Assembly: GCF_003148825.1 (NCBI RefSeq)
Contig: NZ_QGGZ01000011.1
Span: forward strand, 186,001-250,000
Origin: Streptomyces sp. CG 926
GTDB lineage: Bacteria > Actinomycetota > Actinomycetes > Streptomycetales > Streptomycetaceae
Reading direction: 5' to 3'
Length of the DNA: 64,000 nucleotides
Part shown: piece after piece, positions 44,720 through 53,080 of the stretch
Position numbering within the stretch: the first letter of the stretch is position 1
Layout: every line of letters starts with the position of its first letter
Translations under genes and position numbers: made by a program
The notes under the pieces: model-generated
The model's input: the letters and a program-made list of their open reading frames with translations, nothing else
What the model was told of the DNA's origin: nothing
The model's database searches: none

Positions 44720-47602
44720 ATGACACAGCACGCGTCGGCGCAGGTGCAGCTGCGGCCGCAGGCGCGGCCGCAGCGCTCGTCGCCGCCGCCGGCCACCGCG
44801 CTGCTGCGGCACGCCGCGGTCTTCCTGCCCGCCGCCGTTCCCCGCGAGGGGCGCGTCGCCTTCTGGGCGCCCGACGGGGACGCCCTCCCCGAGGTCGGCA
44901 CGCCGACGCCGCTGACCGTCGTACGTCCGCACGGCGACGGGGTCCGCAGCCGGACCGTGCCCGCGGTGACCCTCTCCGTCGCCTCCGCCCTGCCCCTGCT
45001 CGCGCAGGCGCCCCACAGCCCCGCCGCGCATCCCGCCACCCGCGCCTGGGGGACCGCCGCCCGGCAGGCGCTGACCCTGGCCTCCCGTGGCCGGCTCCTG
45101 CCCGGACTCACCCCCGAAGGCGTCGACGCCTGGCGCGCCGGACCGCTCGACGCCGCCGACATCGACCACCTCCGCGCGGTGGCCGCCGCGCTGCCGCACG
45201 AGGGGTACGCGACGCCCCTGGCCGGGCGTCGCCCGCTCCAACTGCCCGAACCGGAGGCGCTGGTCCGCGCGTTCCTCGACGCCATCGCCGACGGGCTGCC
45301 CCGCACCCCGGCCGCCGCCGTGGCCGCCGGGCGGCCGTTCGCCGCGCGGGAGCCGCAGCAGGTGCCCGGGATACAGGACTGGGCCGCGCAGGTCGCGGCC
45401 GGCTCCGACACCGGCGTCGGGATCTCGCTCCGGCTGGACCTGTCCTCCTTCCAGCTCTTCGACGAGGCCGAGGAGGATGACATCCGGCGGGCCGGGGCCG
45501 CCGTCGTCCAGGTGCACAGCCTCGCCGACCCGACCCTGGTCACCGATGCCGGGCAGCTGTGGGCGGGCACGGCGGCGGCCGGGTTCGGCCCGCGCGCCCG
45601 GATCGACGCCGTGCTCGCGCTGCGCCGGGCCGCCCGGATCTGGCCGCCCTTGCTGCGCCTGCTGGACCAGCCCGTGCCCGACGCCCTGGCCCTGTCCGAT
45701 CCGGAGCTGGAGGACCTGCTGGGGGTGGCCGCGAGCCGACTGGCGGCCGCCGGGGTCCTGGTCCACTGGCCGCGCGAGCTGGCTCGTACGCTGTCGGCGA
45801 CCGCCGTCGTCCGGTCCACCGCGCCCGGTTCCGCGACCGACGGGACCGCCTTCTTCGACGCCGAGCACCTCTTCGCCTTCTCCTGGGAGCTGGCGCTGGG
45901 CGGCGACCGGCTCACCCCGGGGGAGATGGACGCGCTGGCCGCGGCGCACCGGCCCGTCGTCCGGCTGCGCGACCGGTGGGTGCGGGTCGACCCGGAGCTG
46001 GTGCGCAAGGCGCGCAAGCGGGAGCTGGGCGTCCTGGACCCGGTCGACGCGCTGGCCACCGTACTGACGGGGACCGCCGAGATCGACGGCACGACCGTCG
46101 AAGCGGTCCCGGTGGGCGCGTTGGCCGCCCTGCGGGACCGGCTGACGCGGGAGCAGGCCCCGCTGCCGCAGCCCCCCGCCCTCCAGGCCACCCTGCGCGA
46201 CTACCAGGCGCGCGGCCTGGCCTGGTTGGACCTGATGACCTCCCTCGGCCTCGGCGGCTGCCTCGCCGACGACATGGGCCTCGGCAAGACCGTCACGCTG
46301 ATCGCGCTGCACCTGCACCGGGACCGGCCGGAGCCCACCCTCGTGGTGTGCCCCGCGTCCCTGCTGGGCAACTGGCAGCGGGAGATCGAGAAGTTCGCCC
46401 CCGGCACGCCCGTGCGGCGCTTCCACGGCAACAGCCGCAGCATCGAGGACCTGACGTCCTGCGCGGGCGGCTTCGTCCTCACCACCTACGGGACGATGCG
46501 CGCCAGCGCCGCCCTGCTCGCCGAACAGAGCTGGGGCATGGTCGTCGCCGATGAGGCGCAGCACGTGAAGAACCCGCATTCGGTGACCGCGAAGGCGCTG
46601 CGCACGGTGCCGGCGCCGGCCAGGGTGGCGCTGACCGGCACCCCGGTGGAGAACAACCTCTCCGAGCTGTGGGCGCTGCTCGACTGGACCACGCCGGGAC
46701 TGTTGGGCCCGCTCACCGCCTTCCGGGCCCGCCACGCCCGCCCGGTGGAGCACCAGAACGAGGAGGACGGAGGCAACGAGGCGGCGGTCGCCCGACTGTC
46801 CGCGCTCGTCCGGCCGTTCCTGCTGCGCCGAAAGAAGTCCGACCCGGGTATCGCGCCCGAGCTTCCGCCGAAGACGGAGACCGACCATCCGGTCTCCCTC
46901 ACCCGGGAGCAGGCCTCGCTCTACCGGGCGGCGGTCGACGAGGCGATGGCCGTGATCGAGTCGAGCGAGGGCATGGAACGGCGCGGCATGATCATGAAGT
47001 TGCTGGCCTCGCTCAAGCAGATCTGCAACCACCCCGCGCAGTACCTGAAGGAGGAGCAGCCCCGGATCCCGCACCGCTCGGGCAAACTCGCCCTGCTGGA
47101 CGAGCTGTTGGACACGATCCTGGCGGAGGGCGGCTCGGTGTTGGTCTTCACCCAGTACGTGACCATGGCCCGCCTGATCGAACGGCACCTACAGGCCCGC
47201 GGGATCAACTCGCAGCTGCTGCACGGGGGGACGCCGGTGCCGCGCCGTGAGGAGCTCGTGGACCGGTTCCAGGCGGGTGAGGTCCCCGTCTTCCTGTTGT
47301 CCCTGAAGGCGGCGGGCACCGGGCTGAACCTCACCCGGGCCGGGCACGTCATCCACTTCGACCGCTGGTGGAACCCGGCCGTCGAGGAACAGGCCACCGA
47401 CCGCGCCTACCGCATCGGCCAGACCCAGCCCGTCCAGGTCCACCGGATCATCGCCGAAGGCACCGTCGAGGACCGGATCGCCGAGATGCTGGAGGCGAAG
47501 CGGGCCTTGGCGGACGCCGTGCTGGGCTCCGGGGAGTCGGCGCTGACCGAGCTGACCGACCGCGAGCTGGCCGACCTCGTCTCGCTGCGGAGGCCCGGAT
47601 GA
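44720..47602 (+). CDS. SNF2-family DEAD/DEAH helicase
   Basis: The 960-residue protein has an N-terminal region of about 480 residues typical of bacterial SNF2 helicases. The ATPase core follows: Walker A LADDMGLGKTVTLIAL, Ia VVCPASLLGNWQREIEKF, motif II DEAQHVKNPHS, motif III ALTGTPVENNLSELWALLD. Helicase C carries VLVFTQYVTMARLIERHL, S-L-K-A-A-G-T-G-L-N-L and ATDRAYRIGQTQPVQVHRII. It should be a DNA translocase that remodels protein-DNA complexes. The stop overlaps the start of a SWIM zinc-finger gene (ATGA), so the two are co-translated. A DNA-damage-type promoter lies upstream, pointing to a role in repair. Confidence 0.92.
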   Translation: MTQHASAQVQLRPQARPQRSSPPPATALLRHAAVFLPAAVPREGRVAFWAPDGDALPEVGTPTPLTVVRPHGDGVRSRTVPAVTLSVASALPLLAQAPHSPAAHPATRAWGTAARQALTLASRGRLLPGLTPEGVDAWRAGPLDAADIDHLRAVAAALPHEGYATPLAGRRPLQLPEPEALVRAFLDAIADGLPRTPAAAVAAGRPFAAREPQQVPGIQDWAAQVAAGSDTGVGISLRLDLSSFQLFDEAEEDDIRRAGAAVVQVHSLADPTLVTDAGQLWAGTAAAGFGPRARIDAVLALRRAARIWPPLLRLLDQPVPDALALSDPELEDLLGVAASRLAAAGVLVHWPRELARTLSATAVVRSTAPGSATDGTAFFDAEHLFAFSWELALGGDRLTPGEMDALAAAHRPVVRLRDRWVRVDPELVRKARKRELGVLDPVDALATVLTGTAEIDGTTVEAVPVGALAALRDRLTREQAPLPQPPALQATLRDYQARGLAWLDLMTSLGLGGCLADDMGLGKTVTLIALHLHRDRPEPTLVVCPASLLGNWQREIEKFAPGTPVRRFHGNSRSIEDLTSCAGGFVLTTYGTMRASAALLAEQSWGMVVADEAQHVKNPHSVTAKALRTVPAPARVALTGTPVENNLSELWALLDWTTPGLLGPLTAFRARHARPVEHQNEEDGGNEAAVARLSALVRPFLLRRKKSDPGIAPELPPKTETDHPVSLTREQASLYRAAVDEAMAVIESSEGMERRGMIMKLLASLKQICNHPAQYLKEEQPRIPHRSGKLALLDELLDTILAEGGSVLVFTQYVTMARLIERHLQARGINSQLLHGGTPVPRREELVDRFQAGEVPVFLLSLKAAGTGLNLTRAGHVIHFDRWWNPAVEEQATDRAYRIGQTQPVQVHRIIAEGTVEDRIAEMLEAKRALADAVLGSGESALTELTDRELADLVSLRRPG

Positions 47603-48804
47603 TCACCGCGCGGGACGATCGCCGCCGCACCTTCGAGACCGTGCCCGTCGGCGCCGAGGCGGTCAGTTGGTGGGGCCGGGCCTGGGTGTCGGCGCTGGAG
47701 GAGGTCTCCCGTGACGGGGCCCGCCTGGCCCGGGGGCGTACGTATGCCGAGGGCGGGCACGTCAGCGCGGTCACCGTCACCCCCGGCCGGATCGTCGCGT
47801 ACGTCCGGGGCAGCCGGCCCCGCCCGTACCGCACCGAGCTGACCCTGCCGGCCTTCCCGGACCCGGAGTGGAACGACCTGCTGGAGACGGTCGCGGCCGA
47901 CCCCGCGGCGCTCGCCGCCCTGCTGGAGCGGGAGGTCCCGCAGTCGCTCGCGGGGGCCGTCCTGCCCGGCGCGGGCGAGCTCGTCCCGCACTGCTCCTGC
48001 CCGGACTTCGGGCGTCCGCCGTGCAAGCACGCGGCGGCCCTCTGCTACCGGGCGGCCCGCCTCCTGGACGAGGACCCCTTCGTCCTGCTGCTCCTGCGCG
48101 GCCGCGGGGAGCGGGAGCTCCTCGACGAGCTCACCCGCCGCAATGCCGCCCATGCCGCGCGCGAACAGCCGGACGCGGCGCCCGGCTTCCCCGGCGTCGC
48201 GGCCCGGGCGGCGCTCGCTCGCACCGGTCTGCCCCTGCTGCCCGCGCCGCTTCCCGTGCCCGCCGCCGTCGGTCTTCCGCCCGCCTACCCGGCCGACCCG
48301 GCGGCGCCGGACCCGCTGGCCCTCGACCAGCTCGCCTCCGACGCGGCCGCCCGCGCCCTGGCCCTCCTCACCACCGGCGAGGACCCGATCGCCGGGCTCA
48401 CCGTGTGGCAGGACGCCGTCCGGCTGGCGTCCGCGCACCCCACCGCCGGGCTGACCGGCGCGGCCCGCACCCTGTACCGGGAGTTGGCCCGCGCCACCGG
48501 CCGCACCACCACCGATCTCGCCCGGGCCGCCGCGGCCTGGCGCCAGGGCGGACGCCCGGCCCTCGACGCCCTCGAAGACCCCTGGGACCCGCCGGCGGGC
48601 CCCTTCGACCGGGCCCGCCCGGCCCTGCTCGCTGCCGGCCAGGGCTCCTTCCGCCCCGACCGCAACCGCCTGACGATGCGCAACCGCCAGCTCCGCCTCG
48701 GCCGGGACGGCCTCTGGTACGGCTACGAGGACCGCCTCGGCGACCAGGACTGGTGGCCCGTGGGCGACCCCGCCCCGGACCCGGTCAGCGCTCTGCTGCG
48801 CTGA
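47599..48804 (+). CDS. SWIM zinc-finger protein, partner of SNF2 helicase
   Basis: The 401-residue protein has a SWIM zinc-binding motif C-x-C-x7-C-x-H (C132, C134, C142, H144 in CSCPDFGRPPCKH), which typically binds DNA or protein. The N-terminal T-F-E-T-V-P-V-G-A-E-A-V-S-W-W-G-R-A-W segment is typical of SWIM proteins encoded beside SNF2 helicases. The C-terminal half is helical and Ala/Leu-rich, ending in a W-Y-G-Y-E-D-R-L-G-D-Q-D-W-W-P-V-G segment. ATG 47599 overlaps the helicase stop by 4 bases. It probably guides or supports the helicase. Its end overlaps the convergent HAD gene by 20 bases. Confidence 0.88.
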   Translation: MITARDDRRRTFETVPVGAEAVSWWGRAWVSALEEVSRDGARLARGRTYAEGGHVSAVTVTPGRIVAYVRGSRPRPYRTELTLPAFPDPEWNDLLETVAADPAALAALLEREVPQSLAGAVLPGAGELVPHCSCPDFGRPPCKHAAALCYRAARLLDEDPFVLLLLRGRGERELLDELTRRNAAHAAREQPDAAPGFPGVAARAALARTGLPLLPAPLPVPAAVGLPPAYPADPAAPDPLALDQLASDAAARALALLTTGEDPIAGLTVWQDAVRLASAHPTAGLTGAARTLYRELARATGRTTTDLARAAAAWRQGGRPALDALEDPWDPPAGPFDRARPALLAAGQGSFRPDRNRLTMRNRQLRLGRDGLWYGYEDRLGDQDWWPVGDPAPDPVSALLR

Positions 48805-49333
48805 CGCCCTCCGCCCAGCGGGTCAGGGTGGTGAAGTCGCGGTCGCGCAGTCCGTGGCGGGGGTGGACGCGCAGCAGGAGGGCCGGGGCCGGATGGTGCT
48901 CGGCGACCCAGGCGCGGTCGCGCGGGGTGATCATGTCGTCGACCCAGGCGAAGGGCCGGCCGGCCGCCCAGTCGCGGAGATGGCGGGTCTTCCAGGAGAG
49001 GCCGTCGGGGTCGTCGGCGAAGAGCTCGGGCCACTCGACGACGGTGAGGTCACCCGGCAGCCCGATGTGCGGGGAGATCATCGTATTGGCCTGGTGCGTC
49101 CAGGCGGTGGCCCAGGTCAGCTCGAAGGGCAGGGCCAGCAGCCGTGCTCCGTGGGAGGGGTGAAGGCGTACGCGGGCGCCGCGCCGGGCCCTGCGGGACT
49201 CCGGATCGCGGTAGGAGAGCCAGACGTCGGGCCACATCCGGTGGCTCCGGTATCCGCGCAATCCGGCCAGGGGTGAGCGGAACGGGTTGAGGGGGCCGTC
49301 CACATCGAGGAGGAGCAGCGGGCGATCGGTCAT
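48785..49333 (-). CDS. HAD-domain protein
   Basis: The 182-residue protein starts with the HAD motif I L-L-L-L-D-V-D-G-P-L-N-P-F and later shows motif II/III-like F-E-L-T-W-A-T-A-W-T-H-Q-A-N and motif IV W-V-D-D. It is a minimal HAD-type hydrolase without a clear cap, common in streptomycetes and of unknown substrate. ATG 49333 is chosen because the domain begins right there; the upstream open frame runs antisense through the chaplin gene and is not coding. Confidence 0.8.
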   Translation of the reverse strand: MTDRPLLLLDVDGPLNPFRSPLAGLRGYRSHRMWPDVWLSYRDPESRRARRGARVRLHPSHGARLLALPFELTWATAWTHQANTMISPHIGLPGDLTVVEWPELFADDPDGLSWKTRHLRDWAAGRPFAWVDDMITPRDRAWVAEHHPAPALLLRVHPRHGLRDRDFTTLTRWAEGVSAAER

Positions 49334-49459
49334 GAAGTACCCAGTACCCAGTACACGATTGAGTGAAATGTCTACCGTCTCTATAACCCGAATGGGGTCG
49401 GCGCGTTGTTCCGGTGCGGGGACATTGCCCGCGAACTTCTCCGGAAGGCAGGGAAACTG

Positions 49460-50197
49460 ATGCGTCACAGTCGTCGGAATGGCTTGATCGCGGCGATGGT
49501 TGCGGGAGGCGGACTGGCGGTCGCGGGTGTGGGCGGACTCGCCCACGCCGATGCGGACGCGAGTGGTCGAGCCGAGCGCTCGCCGGGACTGCTGTCCGGA
49601 AACCTCGTACAACTGCCGGTGAACCTTCCCGTGAACGCGTGCGGGAACACCGTGAGCGTGGTCGGCGTGCTCAACCCGGCCGCCGGGAACCGCTGCAGCA
49701 ACCAGTCGTCGGGCGGTGGCGGCGGACACGCGACCTCGGGGACCTCCCACTCCTCGAAGCCGGCGGGCAACAGCGGCGGCAACAGTGGCGGCAACAGCGG
49801 CGGAGCCGTCGCCGTGGGAAGCGGAAAGGATTCACCGGGAGTGCTGTCCGGCAACGGGATCCAGCTCCCCGTCGACCTCCCGCTGAACATCAGCGGCAAC
49901 TCGGTGAACGTGGTCGGCATCGGCAACCCCTCGGTGGGTAATACGTCCGTCAACGGCGAGGTGCCCACGGGCGGCAAGCCCGTCCAGCCGCCGGTCGTCG
50001 AGAAGCCGGTGACCCCGGTCGTCCCGGTCGTCCCGGCCGTGCCGACCGCGCCGGTCACGCGGGTCACCCCGCCCGAGGCCCCGCGGCACGAGGCCCTCGC
50101 CCACACCGGGGCCGACGGCGCCGGATACCTGGTCCCCGGCGCGGGCGCGCTCCTCCTCGGCGGGGTGCTGCTCTACCGTCGCTTCCGCCTCAACTGA
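49460..50197 (+). CDS. Long chaplin with LAXTG sorting signal
   Basis: The 245-residue protein has a signal peptide (to about residue 30) and two chaplin domains. Domain 1 (about 41-82) has the usual two cysteines (C61, C79) in N-A-C-G-N and G-N-R-C-S-N. Domain 2 (about 124-166) keeps the G-V-L-S-G-N-x-I-Q-L-P-V-D-L-P-L and S-V-N-V-V-G-I-G-N-P pattern but has Ser at both cysteine positions (S145, S163). A Pro/Val linker leads to LAHTG (213-217), a hydrophobic segment and Y-R-R-F-R-L-N. Long chaplins anchor the amyloid-like hydrophobic layer of aerial hyphae to the wall through class E sortases. It overlaps the convergent DUF2293 stop. Confidence 0.9.
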   Translation: MRHSRRNGLIAAMVAGGGLAVAGVGGLAHADADASGRAERSPGLLSGNLVQLPVNLPVNACGNTVSVVGVLNPAAGNRCSNQSSGGGGGHATSGTSHSSKPAGNSGGNSGGNSGGAVAVGSGKDSPGVLSGNGIQLPVDLPLNISGNSVNVVGIGNPSVGNTSVNGEVPTGGKPVQPPVVEKPVTPVVPVVPAVPTAPVTRVTPPEAPRHEALAHTGADGAGYLVPGAGALLLGGVLLYRRFRLN

Positions 50198-50894
50198 GCG
50201 GAGGGGACGACGGGTCCGGGGCGGGCGCGGACGCGTGCCCCGGGGGCGGAACACGCCACCCGTCCAGGATGGCGTCGATCCGCGGAGCCAGCCGGGCGCG
50301 GGCCGCGAACCGTGGGACCCCCGCCATCAGCAGGGCGTCGTACTCGGTGTCGGTGTGCCGCACCGCCGCCCGGACCGCGACGGAGACCGCAGGCTCGTCA
50401 AGAGCACGACCGGCCGCGGTCCGGCCCACCCGGCCGCTGCCGCGCACCGAGGCGTGGGTGGCGATCGCCACCGCCCGGTCGGCCGGACATCCGGGGAACA
50501 GCCGCACGATCTCGGCGGCGAAGGCCGCCGTGAACCGGGTGTCCTCGGCCGCACGCCGCCGCCGGTCGCGCTCCCGGCGGCGCGCCCGCGCCTCCGAGTC
50601 CGCGAGGCAGGCGCGCTCCGCGCCGGCCAAGGCGGCTTCCTCGACGAGGAGACCCAGGCGCTCGTAGCGGTGCCGACGCTTGTTGAAGCGAACGACGACC
50701 GCGCACAGCGAACTGGCCTCGCGGGAGCGGCGGGTGAGCGCCGTGTCCCCGCGCGGGAGATAGACGAGATGGCCGAGATCCGTACAGTCCAGGCAGCGGG
50801 GCACGCCGGACTCGCGGACGAGGTGCCGCAGGGGCCCTTGCCGGCAGTCGGCGCAGTGGATCTGCTTCAGCGATTCGAAAACCACCAGGCTCAT
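50190..50894 (-). CDS. DUF2293 family protein
   Basis: The 234-residue protein has an N-terminal four-cysteine zinc-ribbon-like motif (H-C-A-D-C-R-Q-G-P-L and R-C-L-D-C-T-D-L-G-H), a basic Arg-rich middle (E-A-R-A-R-R-R-E-R-D-R-R-R-R) and the DUF2293 domain (R-F-T-A-A-F-A-A-E-I-V-R-L-F-P-G-C-P-A-D-R-A-V-A-I-A-T-H-A). Function unknown; the zinc ribbon and basic segment suggest nucleic-acid binding. ATG 50894 is chosen because the zinc-ribbon region begins shortly after it; ATG 50924 is upstream in frame. Confidence 0.8.
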   Translation of the reverse strand: MSLVVFESLKQIHCADCRQGPLRHLVRESGVPRCLDCTDLGHLVYLPRGDTALTRRSREASSLCAVVVRFNKRRHRYERLGLLVEEAALAGAERACLADSEARARRRERDRRRRAAEDTRFTAAFAAEIVRLFPGCPADRAVAIATHASVRGSGRVGRTAAGRALDEPAVSVAVRAAVRHTDTEYDALLMAGVPRFAARARLAPRIDAILDGWRVPPPGHASAPAPDPSSPPLS

Positions 50895-51033
50895 AGACGT
50901 GTGATACCGCTGTATGACCCTCATATCACCTGGTGAAGACGGCATGTTGATGTTTCGTCGAGTGTTCCTTGATGCCCAGGGGCCCTTTTACCGTGGGGCG
51001 GTGGACCGCAGGAGGTCCGCCGAGGAGGGGCAC

Positions 51034-51405
51034 ATGGGTGGGCGACGGACGATGACGGCACGGCCGGGCGGGGCATGCGTCGCCACGCTCCCGACTGGCC
51101 GGGAGATAGTCATCCCGCCGGGCGGCTGCACAGGCTGGCACTTCCACCGGGTCAGGCTGGACGCGGTGGTCCTGGCGGGGACCCTCACCCGGGTCCTGCA
51201 CGACCGCACCGTCGAGGTGCACACGGCCGGGACCACCTTCGTGGAACCCGCGGGCATAGGACACATCCACCTGGGGCACAACCTCGGCACCGAGCCGGTC
51301 GTGCTCCACGTGACCCCCGCGCTCCCGGCCGGGACGCCCTTCGCGATACCCACCCCGGCCCCGGCCGGCGTCACGCAGGCGGTCTGCGGACAACACGCCC
51401 GCTGA
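51034..51405 (+). CDS. Cupin domain protein
   Basis: The 123-residue protein has a single small beta-barrel cupin: motif 1 G-W-H-F-H-R-V...A-G-T-L-T-R-V-L near 33-55 with the metal-type histidines, and motif 2 P-A-G-I-G-H-I-H-L-G-H-N-L-G near 83-96. Function unknown. ATG 51034 has GGAGGGG upstream; ATG 51052 is an alternative. Short GACG-rich direct repeats fill the 126 bases after its stop. Confidence 0.8.
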   Translation: MGGRRTMTARPGGACVATLPTGREIVIPPGGCTGWHFHRVRLDAVVLAGTLTRVLHDRTVEVHTAGTTFVEPAGIGHIHLGHNLGTEPVVLHVTPALPAGTPFAIPTPAPAGVTQAVCGQHAR

Positions 51406-51531
51406 CCCCGACCGACGCACCTGGCGCGGCCGACGCACCTGACGTGGCCGACGCGCCCGACGCGGCCGTCCCCGCCACCCCGGCCGGACCGCCCCCGGGC
51501 CGCCCCGGACCGGCCCGCACCCGGTAGGCGC

Positions 51532-52986
51532 TCACACCAGTCGGCGTATCTCCCCGCGCACCCGGTAGAAGCCGCCCGAGGCCGCGTGCAGCCCGTCCAC
51601 CACGTACCGGGCGCCCGCCTCCCGTATCCCGCGCGGGAACTGCACGTTCCACGTGGGTTCGAAGCCGCCCGACACCACCTGCACCCGCATGCGGCCGCCC
51701 TGCTGGACGCACTCCACCACCACGCCCGCCGACGGGTCCGAGGTCATCGCCGTCATGGAGACGGTCGCCACCGCCGAGGCCGACGCCGCCGGCGTGAACA
51801 CCGGGAGCGCCGCCGCCGACTTCACGTCCATCGGCGCGGGCACCGAGCCCTGCTGGGCCGCCGCGATCGCCTGCTCGGTCGCGTCCACACAGACCAGCGA
51901 CCCGTCGGTGGTCACGAGGTACAGCCGCTCGTCCAGGTACTGCATGGACAGTGCCGACCCGCCGCCCGTCCCCAGTTTCCAGAGCCGTCGGCCGTCGGCG
52001 TCGAAGCAGTAGACCGAAGAGGAGGAGTCACCCGCGAAGACGTGCCGTCCGTCGGGCGAGGTCGCGCACGAGTACACCGCCGCGTCACAGGAGTAGGAGG
52101 CCTCCACCGACCCCGTCGCCTTCGAGAGCCGCTGCACGGTCTTGTGGGTCGTCCCCGCGTACACCGCGTGGTCCTCCTGCCAGCCGAACAGCACGCCGCC
52201 GGGGGTCCTGGTGTGCCACAACTGCCCGGTGCCGTCCGCCGCGTACGCCGTCACACCGCCGCTGTGCCCGTGGAAGACGGCCCGCTCGTCCGCCCGGACC
52301 ATCCAGGCACCGTGGCCGCCGGACTTCCGGGACCACTGGTGCTCGTCCTCGTGGTCGATGACCGTCAGGCCGCCGTTCGCGTCGGAGACGTTCAGCACGC
52401 CCTCGTGGATGTCGAGCCAGTAGATGTCCACGTCCGCGGCGATCGTGTACGCCCCGAACGGCACCTTCGACGACAGGTCGTACACCGTGCCGTCGTCACA
52501 GCCCGCGTATATCCAGAACTCGTCCGCCACCAGGCACTTCACCCCGTCCGGCAGCGAATACCGGGCCAGTACCTCGCCGCCGTGGCTCAGCGTGTAGACA
52601 TCGCCCGCCTGGTTGCCGACCCAGCAGCGGTCCTCGTCCACATGGATGCCGAAGGCCGACGAACCGGTCCGGAAGCGCCACAGCACCGGGGCCACCGCAC
52701 GCGCCGTCGAGGGCGCCGAGGTCACCTGGCGGCGGGTCACCGATCGCGCGGCGCGCTGCCCCTGCACCGCCGGGGCGTACCCCTTGCGGACCTTCTCCCC
52801 GATCTTCTTCGCGGCGGCCGCCCGGGCCTTCTCGGCGCTCGGGAACGCGGAGGTCTGCAGCTGGCCGCCCGCACCGATGCGCCCGTACCGCACGGACACG
52901 GCCGTGCCGTCGACGGTCACCTCGTAGAACTTGTGCGCCGCGCCGTCGTCCTGCGACAGCTCCAGATACGTCGTCTCCCGAGCCAT
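51532..52986 (-). CDS. WGR domain fused to a beta-propeller
   Basis: The 484-residue protein starts with a WGR domain (about 1-75; Y-L-E-L-S-Q-D-D-G-A-A-H-K-F-Y-E-V, V-S-V-R-Y-G-R-I-G-A-G-G-Q), a nucleic-acid-binding fold known from PARPs and bacterial MolR-like proteins. A basic linker leads to a PQQ/WD-like beta-propeller of about seven blades (C-W-V-G-N-Q-A-G-D-V-Y-T-L; W-I-Y-A-G-C-D-D-G-T-V-Y-D-L; V-F-A-G-D-S-S-S-S-V-Y-C-F-D-A-D-G-R-R-L-W). No signal peptide, so cytoplasmic. A perfect damage-type promoter 65 bases upstream suggests DNA-damage induction. ATG 52986 has GAGAGG upstream. Confidence 0.86.
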   Translation of the reverse strand: MARETTYLELSQDDGAAHKFYEVTVDGTAVSVRYGRIGAGGQLQTSAFPSAEKARAAAAKKIGEKVRKGYAPAVQGQRAARSVTRRQVTSAPSTARAVAPVLWRFRTGSSAFGIHVDEDRCWVGNQAGDVYTLSHGGEVLARYSLPDGVKCLVADEFWIYAGCDDGTVYDLSSKVPFGAYTIAADVDIYWLDIHEGVLNVSDANGGLTVIDHEDEHQWSRKSGGHGAWMVRADERAVFHGHSGGVTAYAADGTGQLWHTRTPGGVLFGWQEDHAVYAGTTHKTVQRLSKATGSVEASYSCDAAVYSCATSPDGRHVFAGDSSSSVYCFDADGRRLWKLGTGGGSALSMQYLDERLYLVTTDGSLVCVDATEQAIAAAQQGSVPAPMDVKSAAALPVFTPAASASAVATVSMTAMTSDPSAGVVVECVQQGGRMRVQVVSGGFEPTWNVQFPRGIREAGARYVVDGLHAASGGFYRVRGEIRRLV

Positions 52987-53050
52987 GACAAACCTCTCCC
53001 CAAAGGCAGCGCCGCCGGCTCCCTTTCGGCCGGTGATCCCCTCGTGAAAA

Positions 53051-53073
53051 ACGCTACGACCCACCACTGACAA
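53051..53073 (-). promoter_or_regulatory. RecA-NDp/PafBC-type promoter of WGR gene
   Basis: On the minus strand, TTGTCAGTG, 8 bases and TAGCGT match TTGTCRGTG-N8-TAnnnT exactly. The -10 end is 64 bases before ATG 52986. The kinase-like gene starts divergently at 53081. Confidence 0.8.
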
Positions 53074-53080
53074 TGGGGCC

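Noticed and set aside
49334..49750. Extension of the HAD protein upstream to 49750
   Set aside because: The extension is antisense to the chaplin signal peptide and first domain; the HAD motif I follows directly after ATG 49333.
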